Assembly: GCA_947624485.1 (NCBI GenBank) | Contig: CANQKM010000005.1 | Location: 124,001 to 188,000 of the forward strand | Direction: 5' to 3' | Origin: an uncultured Clostridia bacterium | Lineage (GTDB): Bacteria; Bacillota; Clostridia; UBA1381 | DNA length: 64,000 nt | Part shown: positions 1 through 8,723 of the stretch, in pieces | How positions within the stretch are numbered: the stretch's first letter is position 1 | How the letters are laid out: each line of letters opens with the position of its first letter | Notes under the pieces: model-generated | What the model was told of the DNA's origin: nothing | Seen by the model: only the letters and a program-made list of their open reading frames with translations | Database searches by the model: none | Translations under genes and position numbers: made by a program

Positions 1-1
1 G

Positions 2-175
2 GGTTCAGAATGGATGGCTATGACCTCAGAGCCAACAACAGAGGGTACATTTGAGTATCAGTTGTCTGGGGATAAGAATTGGATTTGGATGGATTCAGAA
101 TGGATACAAATGTATGTTCAAGAGCCAACAGAAACAGATGTACAGACAATACGTGACGCAAACGGCTTAAATTAA
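2..175 (+). CDS. 3' end of an unknown Trp-rich protein (partial)
   Basis: An open frame enters from the left edge and ends at a TAA, giving the last 57 residues of a protein whose start lies outside the window. It is rich in Trp, Met, Glu and Thr and contains two imperfect copies of a motif of the form SEW-x-x-M followed by EPT, about 30 residues apart. The base composition is more AT-rich than the genes that follow, which could mean a mobile or phage-derived neighbour upstream. I do not recognise the family. A strong hairpin follows the stop, which supports this being a real gene end. Confidence 0.5.
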   Translation, partial: GSEWMAMTSEPTTEGTFEYQLSGDKNWIWMDSEWIQMYVQEPTETDVQTIRDANGLN

Positions 176-196
176 ACAAAATTCCTTATATCAAAA

Positions 197-229
197 AAGC
201 GAAAAGATGATTTACTCATCTTTTCGCTT
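197..229. terminator. Bidirectional intrinsic terminator
   Basis: A near-perfect 14-bp stem (AAGCGAAAAGATGA pairing with its complement, 5-base loop) has A-rich sequence on one side and T-rich sequence on the other. It lies between the convergent partial gene at the left edge and greA, so it can end transcription from both. Confidence 0.85.
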
Positions 230-242
230 CTTTATTTGTTCG

Positions 243-716
243 TTATTTCTCTATCGCGATAATTTTTATTTCAATCTCGCCGCCGGGCGTTACTGCCTTA
301 ACGGTATCACCGGCGCTCTTGTTGAGTATAGCCGCGCCTATGGGCGACTCGTACGAAAGCTTGTTCTTGTACGGATCGGCTTCGGTCGAGCCGACTACCT
401 GATAATGCTTCTCGTCGCCGAAAATACCGAGAACCACCTTTGAACCGGGCGTTACTACGTCGGAGCGTATCTCGTCGTCGTCGAGGACGCGGGCGTATTT
501 GAGCATGTTCTCTATCTCGCCTATTCTCGCCTCCACCTCCGCCTGCTCGTTTTTCGCCTCGTCATACTCGGCGTTTTCCGAAAGGTCGCCGAACGAGCGC
601 GCCTCTTTTATTTTCTCGGACACTCTTTTTCTCGTGACATTCTTTAGCGTATCAAGCTCCTCTTCAAGCTCCGCCTTGCCCTCTCTCGTAAGAATATACT
701 CTTTGGTCTCAGCCAT
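243..716 (-). CDS. greA: Transcription elongation factor GreA
   Basis: 157 residues, the normal length for GreA. It binds in the secondary channel of RNA polymerase and stimulates cleavage of the 3' end of backtracked RNA. The N-terminal coiled coil (about residues 10-75) carries the conserved tip segment SFGDLSENAEYDEAK with the two acidic residues that position the catalytic metal. The C-terminal FKBP-like domain (about 80-157) includes the SPIGAAILNK segment. It has its own consensus promoter just upstream and is monocistronic, ending at the shared terminator to its left. Confidence 0.97.
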   Translation of the reverse strand: MAETKEYILTREGKAELEEELDTLKNVTRKRVSEKIKEARSFGDLSENAEYDEAKNEQAEVEARIGEIENMLKYARVLDDDEIRSDVVTPGSKVVLGIFGDEKHYQVVGSTEADPYKNKLSYESPIGAAILNKSAGDTVKAVTPGGEIEIKIIAIEK

Positions 717-759
717 TTTACGTCATTCCTCTCTATATAATTATCATAACAGCCTATCC

Positions 760-788
760 ATTATAACCGTTTTTCACCGTAATGTCAA
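760..788 (-). promoter_or_regulatory. Sigma-A promoter of greA
   Basis: TTGACA and TATAAT are separated by 17 bp on the minus strand, a full consensus promoter about 45 bp upstream of the greA start. Confidence 0.85.
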
Positions 789-831
789 GCGGTAAAGCAA
801 AGAGGACCGCGATGCAGTCCCCAATGTTGTA

Positions 832-1815
832 TCAGCCGTTCATTTTCTTTACAAATTTTTCGTGTGCCGCTCTAAGCTCCACAGCCTTTTCCTCGGGAGC
901 GGTCGGGTTGCAGTGCGCCCACGCACCCGTCTCGGACGACGCGTTGAACTTCTGCTTGTCCGCGCTTCTCATAGGCGGATAGAACGCGATGTGGAAATGG
1001 TAATAATCCGACACATCCTCGCCGTTTACGGGGTTCTGGTACATGCACATCATGTACGGGAACGGATAGTCGAACAGGCTGTCAAGCGTACCCGCCGCCT
1101 CCTTGAGCGCCGACGCAAGGCTTGTCTTTTCCTTGTCGGTCATCTGCGTGAGGTTCTGGTAATGACGCTTCGCCGCGATGTATATACCGTAGGGGTATTC
1201 GCAGTAAAACGGCAGGAACACTATAAAGTCGTCGTTCTCAAATATAATTCTCTTTTCAGCCTTGACCTCGTCCTCCAGCATGTCGCAGATAAGGCAGTGA
1301 TGCGTCTCGTCGAAATGCTCTTTGCACGACTCCATTTCAAGCTCCAGCTTCTTCGGCACTACCGAGTAGCCGTAAATCTGACCGTGCGGATGCGGCATCG
1401 TTACGCCCACAACGTCTCCCCTGTTCTCGAATATGAACACGTATTTTATCTTCGGATCCGCGCTGATTTCCTCGAAACGGTTTGTCCAGAGGTCTACAAG
1501 CTCTCTTATATGAGGAACGGAAAGCTCCGGCAGCGTCACTGTATGCTCCGGCGAATAGAGGATAACCTCGCACTTGCCGTATGACGGTTTTGTCTTGTAG
1601 ATCCTCGTTTCAACGTCGTCCGGCTCGGGCGGGTTCTGCGAAAGCGCGGGGAAGTCGTTGTCGTGCTTATGTACCGTAAATGACTTGGGTACCTTGTCGT
1701 TATCCGGTCCGGGGCAGAACGGACACCAGTCCTTAGGCATCTGCGGTCTGTTCTGACGGTGTGAAGCTATCATAACCCAGTCCTTTGTGAGCGGGTTCCA
1801 TCTTAATTCAGCCAT
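832..1815 (-). CDS. galT: Galactose-1-phosphate uridylyltransferase
   Basis: 327 residues, typical of the HIT-superfamily GalT class I. It exchanges UMP between UDP-glucose and galactose-1-phosphate in the Leloir pathway. The metal-binding CPFCPG motif lies near residue 31. The active-site motif HPHGQIYGY is intact; its second His is the uridylylated nucleophile. The start is supported by an AAGGAGGA Shine-Dalgarno sequence. galK and galE are not in the window. The gene has its own promoter in the 67-bp gap after the histidine kinase gene, so it need not be co-transcribed with it. Confidence 0.95.
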   Translation of the reverse strand: MAELRWNPLTKDWVMIASHRQNRPQMPKDWCPFCPGPDNDKVPKSFTVHKHDNDFPALSQNPPEPDDVETRIYKTKPSYGKCEVILYSPEHTVTLPELSVPHIRELVDLWTNRFEEISADPKIKYVFIFENRGDVVGVTMPHPHGQIYGYSVVPKKLELEMESCKEHFDETHHCLICDMLEDEVKAEKRIIFENDDFIVFLPFYCEYPYGIYIAAKRHYQNLTQMTDKEKTSLASALKEAAGTLDSLFDYPFPYMMCMYQNPVNGEDVSDYYHFHIAFYPPMRSADKQKFNASSETGAWAHCNPTAPEEKAVELRAAHEKFVKKMNG

Positions 1816-1847
1816 TGTTGTGTTCCTCCTTGTAATTCATTACTTCT

Positions 1848-1876
1848 ATTTTACACCATTTTTCTCTCATAGTCAA
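1848..1876 (-). promoter_or_regulatory. Sigma-A promoter of galT
   Basis: TTGACT and TAAAAT with a 17-bp spacer on the minus strand, in the short gap between the kinase stop and the galT start. Confidence 0.7.
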
Positions 1877-1882
1877 TATATT

Positions 1883-3301
1883 TTATTCCGCCTCAAGGGT
1901 AAAGGTAAAGGTGGTATACTTCGCCGCCGAGCCTTCCTTCGCGTCAACGCTCTCAACCCAGACGTTCTGCTTATGCAGCGTCAGTATGTTCTTGACGAAC
2001 GACAAGCCCAGTCCCGCGCCCTTTTTATCCGACCTGCGCGACCTGTCGGTCTTGTAAAAGCGCGTGAAAATGTTACTCAAATCACCGCTATCTATACCGT
2101 CGCCGAAATTGCCGACGCTGAATAATGCGCGTTTTTTGTCGCGGCGCGTCTTTATCGTCACGGTCGTGTTCGGGTAGCTGAACTTTACGGCGTTGTCGAG
2201 CAGGTTTATTATTACGCGCTGGATCGCGTCACGGTCGGCAAGCACCTTCAAAACGTCGCGGTCAAAATCGACGTTTATCTCGAGATTTTTCTCGTCTATC
2301 CTGCTGCCGAGACTTATTATGCAAAGGCGCGTAAGCTCGTTCAGGTCGAACGCCGTTATATCGAGCTTGTAATTGCTCGACGACATCTTTGACATCTCGA
2401 GCATATCATTTACCATTTTCGTGAGCCGCCTGCTCTCGTCGAGAATTATTTTAAGGTATTCGTCCTGCTTTTCCTTCGGTATCGTGCCGTCGAGTATACC
2501 CTGCGCAAAGCCCGATATGCTCGTCATAGGCGTGCGCAGCTCGTGCGACACGTCGCTTATAAAGTCGCTGCGCGTACTTTCGAGCGCCTCCACCGAGTCA
2601 GCCATAAAGTTAAAGCTCGACGCAAGCTGACCTATCTCGTCCCTGCTCGTAACCACAACTCGCTTGTCGTACTTGCCCGACGCTATATTTCTCGCCGCCT
2701 TGTTTATCTCGCCTATGGGTTTAGATATGCGGCGCGACTGCCAGTACACAAGCACTCCCGCGATAAGCACCGCGAAAAGCGACGACAGAACGAGCATGGA
2801 GAACATCTCCCCCGCCGTTTTCCTCAAAAACTTCGCCGGCGTCGCGAAAATCATAGCGCCGACAACGCCGCCCTGATAATGCACGGGTATTCCTACCACT
2901 ATCATCTTCGAGCGGTACGCGCCGTTAAGCGTCGAAACCTCGCGCACCTCACCGCCGGCCGTTATCGCGTTTACAAGGTCGTCCGGCACGTCGGTCACGC
3001 TGCCCGTGTTCGCCGTTATCTGACCTTCGGCGTTAGTGATTATTATATCGGAGTGAAGGTAATCCGCCCACTTTTTAAGAAGATTTCGGTACATCACCTT
3101 TGTGCGCGCGCCGTTATCCTCTATCTCCGACACGGCTGTCCAGTATTCGATTGTCTGCGACACGTCGCGCACGTTCTGACGGTGCTGATTTGTGACGAAT
3201 CTGTCCGTAAAAACGCCGACCGATACGGCTATAGATGCGAACACGAGCGCCAAAATTGCCGCGTATGTCCAGAACAGGCGGCTAAGTATACTCTTAAACA
3301 T
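1883..3301 (-). CDS. Sensor histidine kinase (HAMP, class I)
   Basis: 472 residues. A transmembrane helix at about 9-31 and another at about 166-186 flank an extracytoplasmic sensor region of roughly 130 residues. A HAMP linker follows (about 186-240), then a HisKA dimerisation domain with the phospho-acceptor His253 in the motif SHELRTPMTS, and an HATPase_c domain with N, G1 and G2 boxes (LLDNAVKFS, GDGIDSG, GAGLGLSFVK). It is the partner of the response regulator immediately upstream: stop and start codons are directly adjacent and the two must be co-transcribed. The signal sensed is unknown. Confidence 0.93.
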   Translation of the reverse strand: MFKSILSRLFWTYAAILALVFASIAVSVGVFTDRFVTNQHRQNVRDVSQTIEYWTAVSEIEDNGARTKVMYRNLLKKWADYLHSDIIITNAEGQITANTGSVTDVPDDLVNAITAGGEVREVSTLNGAYRSKMIVVGIPVHYQGGVVGAMIFATPAKFLRKTAGEMFSMLVLSSLFAVLIAGVLVYWQSRRISKPIGEINKAARNIASGKYDKRVVVTSRDEIGQLASSFNFMADSVEALESTRSDFISDVSHELRTPMTSISGFAQGILDGTIPKEKQDEYLKIILDESRRLTKMVNDMLEMSKMSSSNYKLDITAFDLNELTRLCIISLGSRIDEKNLEINVDFDRDVLKVLADRDAIQRVIINLLDNAVKFSYPNTTVTIKTRRDKKRALFSVGNFGDGIDSGDLSNIFTRFYKTDRSRRSDKKGAGLGLSFVKNILTLHKQNVWVESVDAKEGSAAKYTTFTFTLEAE

Positions 3302-3988
3302 TTATCTGACCTCGAATTTATATCCAACGCCCCACACCGTTTTAAGCTGCCAGTTAGCCTCCGCGCCTTCAAGCTTTTCGCGCAGTCTCTTTATATGCAC
3401 GTCCACGGTACGCGAGTCGCCGAAATAGTCAAAGCCCCACACCTGCTCCAAAAGCTGCTCGCGCGTGAACACGCGGTTCGGATTCGACGCGAGGAAATAG
3501 AGAAGCTCCAGCTCCTTCGGCGGCACTTCGGTTATGTTTCCGTTTATTTTAAGCTCGTAATTCGTGAGGTTTATCGTGAGGTTCGGGAACACAAGCTCCT
3601 TTTCCGTGCTTACCTCCTTCGTTTCGCTGCGCCTTAAAACAGCCTTGACGCGCGCGATAAGCTCCTTCGGATCGAACGGCTTTACCATGTAATCGTCCGC
3701 GCCGAGCTCAAGACCGAGTACCTTGTCAAACGTCTCACCCTTCGCGGTAAGCATGATTATGGGAATATTGCTGACGCGCCGTATCTCGCGGCACACCTGC
3801 CAGCCGTCCATCTCCGGCATCATTACGTCGAGTATCACGATAGACGGCGCTTCCGATTTGAAAAGCTCCACCGCCTCTTTGCCGTTACGCGCCGTTACCG
3901 TCTCAAATCCGTCCTTTTCAAAATATACCTTTATCAGCTCCGAAATGTTGCTGTCGTCATCCGCTATAAGCACCTTGTTGTTTGCCAT
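3302..3988 (-). CDS. OmpR/PhoB-family response regulator
   Basis: 228 residues: an N-terminal receiver domain with the acidic pair near residues 10-12, phospho-acceptor Asp54 in VILDVMMPEMDG and the conserved Lys in LTAKGE, followed by a C-terminal winged-helix DNA-binding domain ending in the TVWGVGYKF signature. It is the first gene of the two-gene operon with the histidine kinase. A TAGAAT -10-like hexamer lies about 35 bp upstream, but no convincing -35 goes with it. The start is supported by a strong AAGGAGGAA Shine-Dalgarno sequence. Target genes cannot be inferred. Confidence 0.95.
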   Translation of the reverse strand: MANNKVLIADDDSNISELIKVYFEKDGFETVTARNGKEAVELFKSEAPSIVILDVMMPEMDGWQVCREIRRVSNIPIIMLTAKGETFDKVLGLELGADDYMVKPFDPKELIARVKAVLRRSETKEVSTEKELVFPNLTINLTNYELKINGNITEVPPKELELLYFLASNPNRVFTREQLLEQVWGFDYFGDSRTVDVHIKRLREKLEGAEANWQLKTVWGVGYKFEVR

Positions 3989-4081
3989 GATTTTTCCTCC
4001 TTATCCTTTGATTACATATATTCTACCATAAAATATCAAATAAATAAAGTGTATTTTTAATTTCATTAAAGGAATTTTGTA

Positions 4082-4110
4082 TTGTATTCCCGACGCAAAG
4101 GCGGTATAAT
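4082..4110 (+). promoter_or_regulatory. Sigma-A promoter of the SASA/GH2 operon
   Basis: TTGTAT and a perfect TATAAT with a 17-bp spacer. The -10 box overlaps an in-frame ATG at 4109, so translation cannot start there; this fixes the esterase start at 4139. Confidence 0.8.
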
Positions 4111-4138
4111 GGATATACAAACGCATCGGAGGGTAAAA

Positions 4139-4924
4139 ATGGATAATTTGAGCATTGCAGACCTCGCGCTGTTCGCAGGTCAGTCGAATATGTCGGGACG
4201 CGGCGATGCGCGTGAAGCGGTCGTCTGTAAAGTTGAGGCGGGATTTGAATATAAATCGGTGAGCAATCCCGACACGCTTGTGCCGGTAAAAGAACCGTTC
4301 GGACTCGGCGAGGACAGGTTGGGCGCGCTCGACGATATATGCGCGGACGGCACAAACAAGCGCAGCGGCAGCATGGTGAGCGCGGCCGTGAACGAGTATT
4401 ACCGCCGCACGAAAAGGAAGCTCGTAGCTGTCAGCGCGTCGAAGGGCGGCACGAATACCGAGGAATGGAAGGAAACGCTTATCGGCGACGCTGCGCGCCG
4501 TCTTTGTGACGCGAAAAAGTTTCTCGCGGACAACAACATAAAAATCGGGCGAATATTCGTCGTGTGGTGTCAGGGCGAGAGCGACGGCGACGCGCAGAGA
4601 ACTGCAGACGACTACATATCAAACACTGACGGGCTGTTTCACGAGTTCATGAAATGCGGCGCGGAGAAAATCTTTGTCGTGCAGACAGGTCATTACAATT
4701 ACGTAAAATATCCCGAAAATGCGGAGCGCGACAGTTTTTACGCCGTTATACGCGCCGCGCAGAAAAAGCTGTGCGCCGAAAACGGCGATTACATTCTCGC
4801 CGGCAGCTTCGAGCCGTACATCTCGGAAATGAAGGATCAATACTACTACCGCCAGTCGGCGTACAACGCCGTCGGCAGAGCGGTGGGCGAAAATATAGCG
4901 AAATATTACGGAGGGGAATTATGA
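4139..4924 (+). CDS. SASA-family carbohydrate esterase (sialate O-acetylesterase-like)
   Basis: 261 residues, predicted cytoplasmic (no signal peptide). The protein opens with the LFAGQSNMSGRG block, whose Ser is the SGNH nucleophile of the SASA/DUF303 family, and has the GTNTEEW block and the WCQGESDGD block typical of this family. Members remove acetyl groups from sialic acids or plant polysaccharides; which substrate applies here is not visible. The start at 4139 is chosen because it follows a GGAGGG ribosome site and because the earlier ATG lies inside the promoter. Its stop overlaps the start of the downstream GH2 gene by 4 bp (ATGA), so deacetylation and glycoside cleavage are probably coupled. 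Confidence 0.85.
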   Translation: MDNLSIADLALFAGQSNMSGRGDAREAVVCKVEAGFEYKSVSNPDTLVPVKEPFGLGEDRLGALDDICADGTNKRSGSMVSAAVNEYYRRTKRKLVAVSASKGGTNTEEWKETLIGDAARRLCDAKKFLADNNIKIGRIFVVWCQGESDGDAQRTADDYISNTDGLFHEFMKCGAEKIFVVQTGHYNYVKYPENAERDSFYAVIRAAQKKLCAENGDYILAGSFEPYISEMKDQYYYRQSAYNAVGRAVGENIAKYYGGEL

Positions 4925-6579
4925 TAAGACTGTTTGACACGCACCGCGTAAGAGAAACACGCGGGCTTGACGGAATGTGGGACTTTACCGCGAACGGCAA
5001 AACATATTCGCTACCCGTTCCCGGCTGCTGGGAGCAGCACCCCGATCTGCTCAACTACCGCGGACAGGGAACGTACACGAAAAAGGTTTACATAAAACGG
5101 CAAAGCAATATCCGTCTTGAATTTAAGGGCGTGAGCCACACCGCTGACGTGTACTTCGACAGCGAAAAAATTGCGCACCACTACAACGCGTTCACGCCGT
5201 TTTCGGCTGTTATTCCCGACGTGCGCGAGGGTGAGCATGAAATACGCGTCGACGCTGACAACTCCTTCGGCGAACACAGCGCGCTGCATATCCCGAACGA
5301 CTACTACACCTACGGCGGCATAACGCGCCCTGTGGCGCTTGAATATATCGGCGACGTGTACATAGAGCGCATACGCTTTACTCCGTCGCTTACGGACGGA
5401 AAATGGAGCGCGGCGACGGATATTATAATTAAAAATATTTCGGATAAAGCGCGGACGGTAGCGGTAAAAACCGCTCTCGCAGACGCGGAGGCGGCACATG
5501 AAACCGAAATACCTGCCGCGTCGGAGACGACCGTTACTTTTACGCAGGAATTTGACAACATAAATCCGTGGTTCATCGGCGAGCCGAATTTGTACGAGCT
5601 TACGGCGACGCTTTTTATTGGCGGCGAAGCGGTTGACGACCTTATTGAGCGCGTCGGCTTCCGCGTTGTCAAGGTGAGGGACACTAAAATTTACCTTAAC
5701 GGCAAGCCCGTATTCCTGAAGGGCTTTAACCGCCACGAGGACTACGCCGTTGACGGCTGCGCAATTTCACTGCAGCACATGGTACAGGACATGGACTTAA
5801 TGCAGGACGCGAACGCGAACGCCGTCCGCACCTGCCACTACCCCAACGACGAGCGTTTTCTCGACCTGTGCGACGAGCGCGGCGTAATGGTATGGGAGGA
5901 AAACCACGCTCGCGGACTGAAGCTTAAGGATATGCAGAACCCGAATTTTGAGCGTCAGTGTGAGGACTGCATACGCGAGATGATCGAGAACCACTACAAC
6001 CACCCCTCGATCGTAATATGGGGCATACTGAACGAGTGCGCGTCCGAAACCGACGAGGGACGGCGCATGTACAAAAAGCAGTACGAGCAAATCAGAGCCA
6101 TGGACAGCACGCGCCCGACGACCTCCGCGACGTGCCGCCACTTTACCGATATTTGCCTTGATTTGCCCGATGTGGTATCGTTTAACATGTACTCGAATTG
6201 GTACCAAGACTGCGATATTGCAAAGCGAAACGACGAGGAGATAGAGTGGATTTACAAATCCGGCGGCGCGGACAAGCCTATAATCGTGAGCGAGGTCGGC
6301 GCTGCCGCGATTTACGGATACCGCGACAGAACGCGCTGCAAGTGGAGCGAGGAAGGTCAGTCGGACATAATCCGCGATAATCTTGAAGTGTACCTGAACG
6401 ACGACAGGATAAGCGGCGTGTTCGTCTGGCAGTTCGCCGACTGCCGCGTCACGGAGGAGGGCGAGTGGTTCCAAAGCCGCGCGCGCTGCCATAACAACAA
6501 GGGTGTAGTCGACGAGTACCGCCGACCGAAAATCGCCTACGACACGGTAAAGGAGCTTTTCGGACGACAAAATAAATAA
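4921..6579 (+). CDS. Glycoside hydrolase family 2 (beta-glucuronidase/galactosidase-like)
   Basis: 552 residues in the usual three-domain layout: jelly-roll sugar-binding domain (about 1-150, opening with GLDGMWDF as in beta-glucuronidases), an immunoglobulin-like domain (about 155-265) and a TIM barrel. The catalytic acid/base is Glu372 in WGILNE and the nucleophile is Glu458 in IIVSEVG, both in conserved GH2 contexts. No signal peptide is present, so it should act in the cytoplasm on imported oligosaccharides. The ATG at 4921 overlaps the esterase stop; the frame is open further upstream, but this ATG follows a GGAGGGG site. Beta-glucuronidase is more likely than beta-galactosidase from the N-terminal match, but specificity is not certain. 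Confidence 0.9.
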   Translation: MIRLFDTHRVRETRGLDGMWDFTANGKTYSLPVPGCWEQHPDLLNYRGQGTYTKKVYIKRQSNIRLEFKGVSHTADVYFDSEKIAHHYNAFTPFSAVIPDVREGEHEIRVDADNSFGEHSALHIPNDYYTYGGITRPVALEYIGDVYIERIRFTPSLTDGKWSAATDIIIKNISDKARTVAVKTALADAEAAHETEIPAASETTVTFTQEFDNINPWFIGEPNLYELTATLFIGGEAVDDLIERVGFRVVKVRDTKIYLNGKPVFLKGFNRHEDYAVDGCAISLQHMVQDMDLMQDANANAVRTCHYPNDERFLDLCDERGVMVWEENHARGLKLKDMQNPNFERQCEDCIREMIENHYNHPSIVIWGILNECASETDEGRRMYKKQYEQIRAMDSTRPTTSATCRHFTDICLDLPDVVSFNMYSNWYQDCDIAKRNDEEIEWIYKSGGADKPIIVSEVGAAAIYGYRDRTRCKWSEEGQSDIIRDNLEVYLNDDRISGVFVWQFADCRVTEEGEWFQSRARCHNNKGVVDEYRRPKIAYDTVKELFGRQNK

Positions 6580-6585
6580 ATTGTA

Positions 6586-6614
6586 TTGATAAAACCGCAA
6601 ATTTATGATATTAT
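6586..6614 (+). promoter_or_regulatory. Sigma-A promoter of ychF
   Basis: TTGATA and TATTAT with a 17-bp spacer, in the 70-bp gap between the GH2 stop and ychF. Confidence 0.7.
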
Positions 6615-6649
6615 ATTAACAATATATGCCATGAAAGGACGAAAAACAG

Positions 6650-7744
6650 ATGAAATTAGGTATAGTGGGACTTCCGAACGTCGGCAAGTCAACCCTTTTT
6701 AACGCGATAACGCAGGCGGGCGCGGAGAGCGCGAACTACCCGTTCTGCACGATAGAGCCGAACGTCGGCATAGTTGACGTTCCCGACGAGCGTCTGGACA
6801 AGCTTGCCGAAATGTACCGCCCGAAAAAGGTCACGCACGCGTATATAGAATTTGTGGACATCGCCGGACTTGTAAAGGGCGCGTCGAAGGGCGAGGGACT
6901 CGGAAACAAGTTTTTGTCGCACATACGCGAGGTCGACGCGATCGTACACGTCGTGCGCTGCTTCGAGGACTCGAACATCACCCACGTTGACGGCTCGATA
7001 GATCCGCTGCGTGACATCGAGACGATAAATTTAGAGCTTGTATTTTCCGACGCGGAGATAATCGACCGCCGCATAGAGCGCACAAAAAAGATGATGAAGG
7101 GCGACAAGTCGCTTGCCAAGGAGCTTGCGCTTTTGGAGCGCGTAAAGGCGGCGCTGGAGGACGGCAAGCCCGCGAGAAGCCTCGAATACGACGAGGACGA
7201 AGCGGCGGTAATGAAGGAAATCGCGCTTATTTCGATGAAGCCGGTAATCTACGCGGCAAACGTTGCCGAGGACGACTTCTCAAAGGGCATAGAGAACAAC
7301 GAGTACGTGAACAAGGTAAAAGCTCTTGCCGAAAGCGAAGGCTCGGAGGTTATGCCTGTGAGCGCGAGAATTGAAGAGGAAATCGCTCAGCTTGACGGCG
7401 ACGAAAAGGCTATGTTCCTTGAAGAACTCGGCATGCACGAATCGGGACTTGACCGTCTCATAAAGGCAAGCTACACGCTTCTCGGTCTCATAAGCTACCT
7501 CACCGCCGGCGAGCCGGAGGTGCGCGCGTGGACTATCACCAAAGGCACGAAAGCGCCGCAGGCTGCCGGCAAGATCCACACCGATTTTGAGCGCGGCTTT
7601 ATACGCGCCGAGGTGGTTCACTACAACGACCTCATGGCCTGCGGCTCGATGACAGCCGCGAAGGAAAAGGGACTTGTCCGCAGCGAGGGCAAGGAATACG
7701 TCATGCAGGACGGCGACATTGTGCTGTTCAGATTTAACGTGTGA
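6650..7744 (+). CDS. ychF: Redox-regulated ATPase YchF (Obg/OLA1 family)
   Basis: 364 residues, full length. The Walker A motif GLPNVGKST is at about residues 6-14, the switch region DIAGLVKGASKGEGLGNKFL follows, and the C-terminal TGS domain covers about 280-364. YchF binds ATP in preference to GTP and associates with ribosomes. It is followed after 28 bp by a glycosyltransferase gene on the same strand, probably co-transcribed without a functional link. Confidence 0.97.
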   Translation: MKLGIVGLPNVGKSTLFNAITQAGAESANYPFCTIEPNVGIVDVPDERLDKLAEMYRPKKVTHAYIEFVDIAGLVKGASKGEGLGNKFLSHIREVDAIVHVVRCFEDSNITHVDGSIDPLRDIETINLELVFSDAEIIDRRIERTKKMMKGDKSLAKELALLERVKAALEDGKPARSLEYDEDEAAVMKEIALISMKPVIYAANVAEDDFSKGIENNEYVNKVKALAESEGSEVMPVSARIEEEIAQLDGDEKAMFLEELGMHESGLDRLIKASYTLLGLISYLTAGEPEVRAWTITKGTKAPQAAGKIHTDFERGFIRAEVVHYNDLMACGSMTAAKEKGLVRSEGKEYVMQDGDIVLFRFNV

Positions 7745-7772
7745 TAATAAGCTTTGAAAGGAAGCCTTGAAT

Positions 7773-8723
7773 ATGCCGAAAATAAGCATTATTGTCCCCT
7801 GCTTCAACGAGGCGGAAGCCGTGCCGTACTTTTACGGCGCGATCACTAAGCAGTCCGGCCTTATGCGCGAAAAATACGGGATTGATTTTGAATATATTTT
7901 TGTTGACGACGGCTCAACGGACGGCACTCTTTCGGTTGTCAGGGAGTACGCCGCGAACGACGGACGCGTGAGATACGTGTCTTTTTCGCGTAATTTCGGC
8001 AAGGAGGCGGCTATGCTTGCGGGACTTGAAGCCGCGCGCGGCGATTACGTCTCGGTCATGGACGCGGATCTGCAGGATCCGCCGGAGCTTCTTTGCGAAA
8101 TGTACGAGGCTGTTGTAAACGAGGGTTACGACTGCGCCGCCGCAAGGCGCGTCACGCGCAGGGGCGAGCCGAAGCTGCGCTCGTTTTTGTCGCGCCGTTT
8201 TTACTCTCTGATCGGCAAAATAGCGAAAGCCGACATTGCCGACGGCGCAAGAGATTACCGCCTCATGACGCGCAAGGTCGTTGACGCGATAATTTCCATG
8301 CGTGAGTACAACAGATTTTCAAAAGGCATTTTCGGCTGGGTGGGCTTTAAAACAAAATGGATAGAATTTGAAAACGCGGAGCGTGTCGCGGGCGAAACGA
8401 AATGGTCGATGTGGAAGCTGTTCCTCTACTCGGTGGACGGCATAACGTCCTTCTCGACGATTCCGCTTGCCGCCGCGTCGGTGATCGGTATGCTGTTTTG
8501 CGTTATCGCGTTTATCATGATACTCGTCATAATCGCGAAAACGATCATCTGGGGCGATCCCGTCGCGGGTTACCCGTCGCTTGTGTGTATTATATTCCTT
8601 GTCGCCGGAGTGCAGACGTTCTGCGTCGGCATAGTCGGACAGTACCTCGCGAAGGCATACATGGAGGTTAAGAACCGCCCCGCGTATATAATTAAGGAAG
8701 AAGGGGGCGGCAGGGAGAAATGA
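7773..8723 (+). CDS. GT2 polyprenyl-phosphate glycosyltransferase (DPM1/GtrB-like)
   Basis: 316 residues. The N-terminal GT-A domain has the opening ISIIVPCFNEA, the DDGSTDGT nucleotide-binding motif and the metal-binding DADLQDPPE motif of the dolichol-phosphate mannose synthase/GtrB group. Two transmembrane helices at the C-terminal end (about residues 228-260 and 270-300) are typical of the bacterial polyprenyl-phosphate hexose synthases. It should transfer a sugar from a nucleotide sugar to undecaprenyl phosphate at the inner membrane face. The ATG at 7773 is preferred over the TTG six bases earlier because AAGGAAG is then correctly spaced. It overlaps the PIG-V-like gene by 4 bp, suggesting it makes that enzyme's donor. 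Confidence 0.9.
   Translation: MPKISIIVPCFNEAEAVPYFYGAITKQSGLMREKYGIDFEYIFVDDGSTDGTLSVVREYAANDGRVRYVSFSRNFGKEAAMLAGLEAARGDYVSVMDADLQDPPELLCEMYEAVVNEGYDCAAARRVTRRGEPKLRSFLSRRFYSLIGKIAKADIADGARDYRLMTRKVVDAIISMREYNRFSKGIFGWVGFKTKWIEFENAERVAGETKWSMWKLFLYSVDGITSFSTIPLAAASVIGMLFCVIAFIMILVIIAKTIIWGDPVAGYPSLVCIIFLVAGVQTFCVGIVGQYLAKAYMEVKNRPAYIIKEEGGGREK

Noticed and set aside
862-1584. Long plus-strand open frame over galT (240 codons)
   Set aside because: Wholly antisense to a well-conserved gene; no ribosome site and an Arg/Val/His-rich composition typical of a reverse-frame artefact.
2543-3637. Plus-strand open frame of 364 codons over the two-component genes
   Set aside because: Antisense shadow spanning two real genes; no recognisable protein features.
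4109-4138. Earlier ATG of the SASA esterase at 4109
   Set aside because: It falls inside the -10 box of the operon promoter, so it would not be in the transcript.
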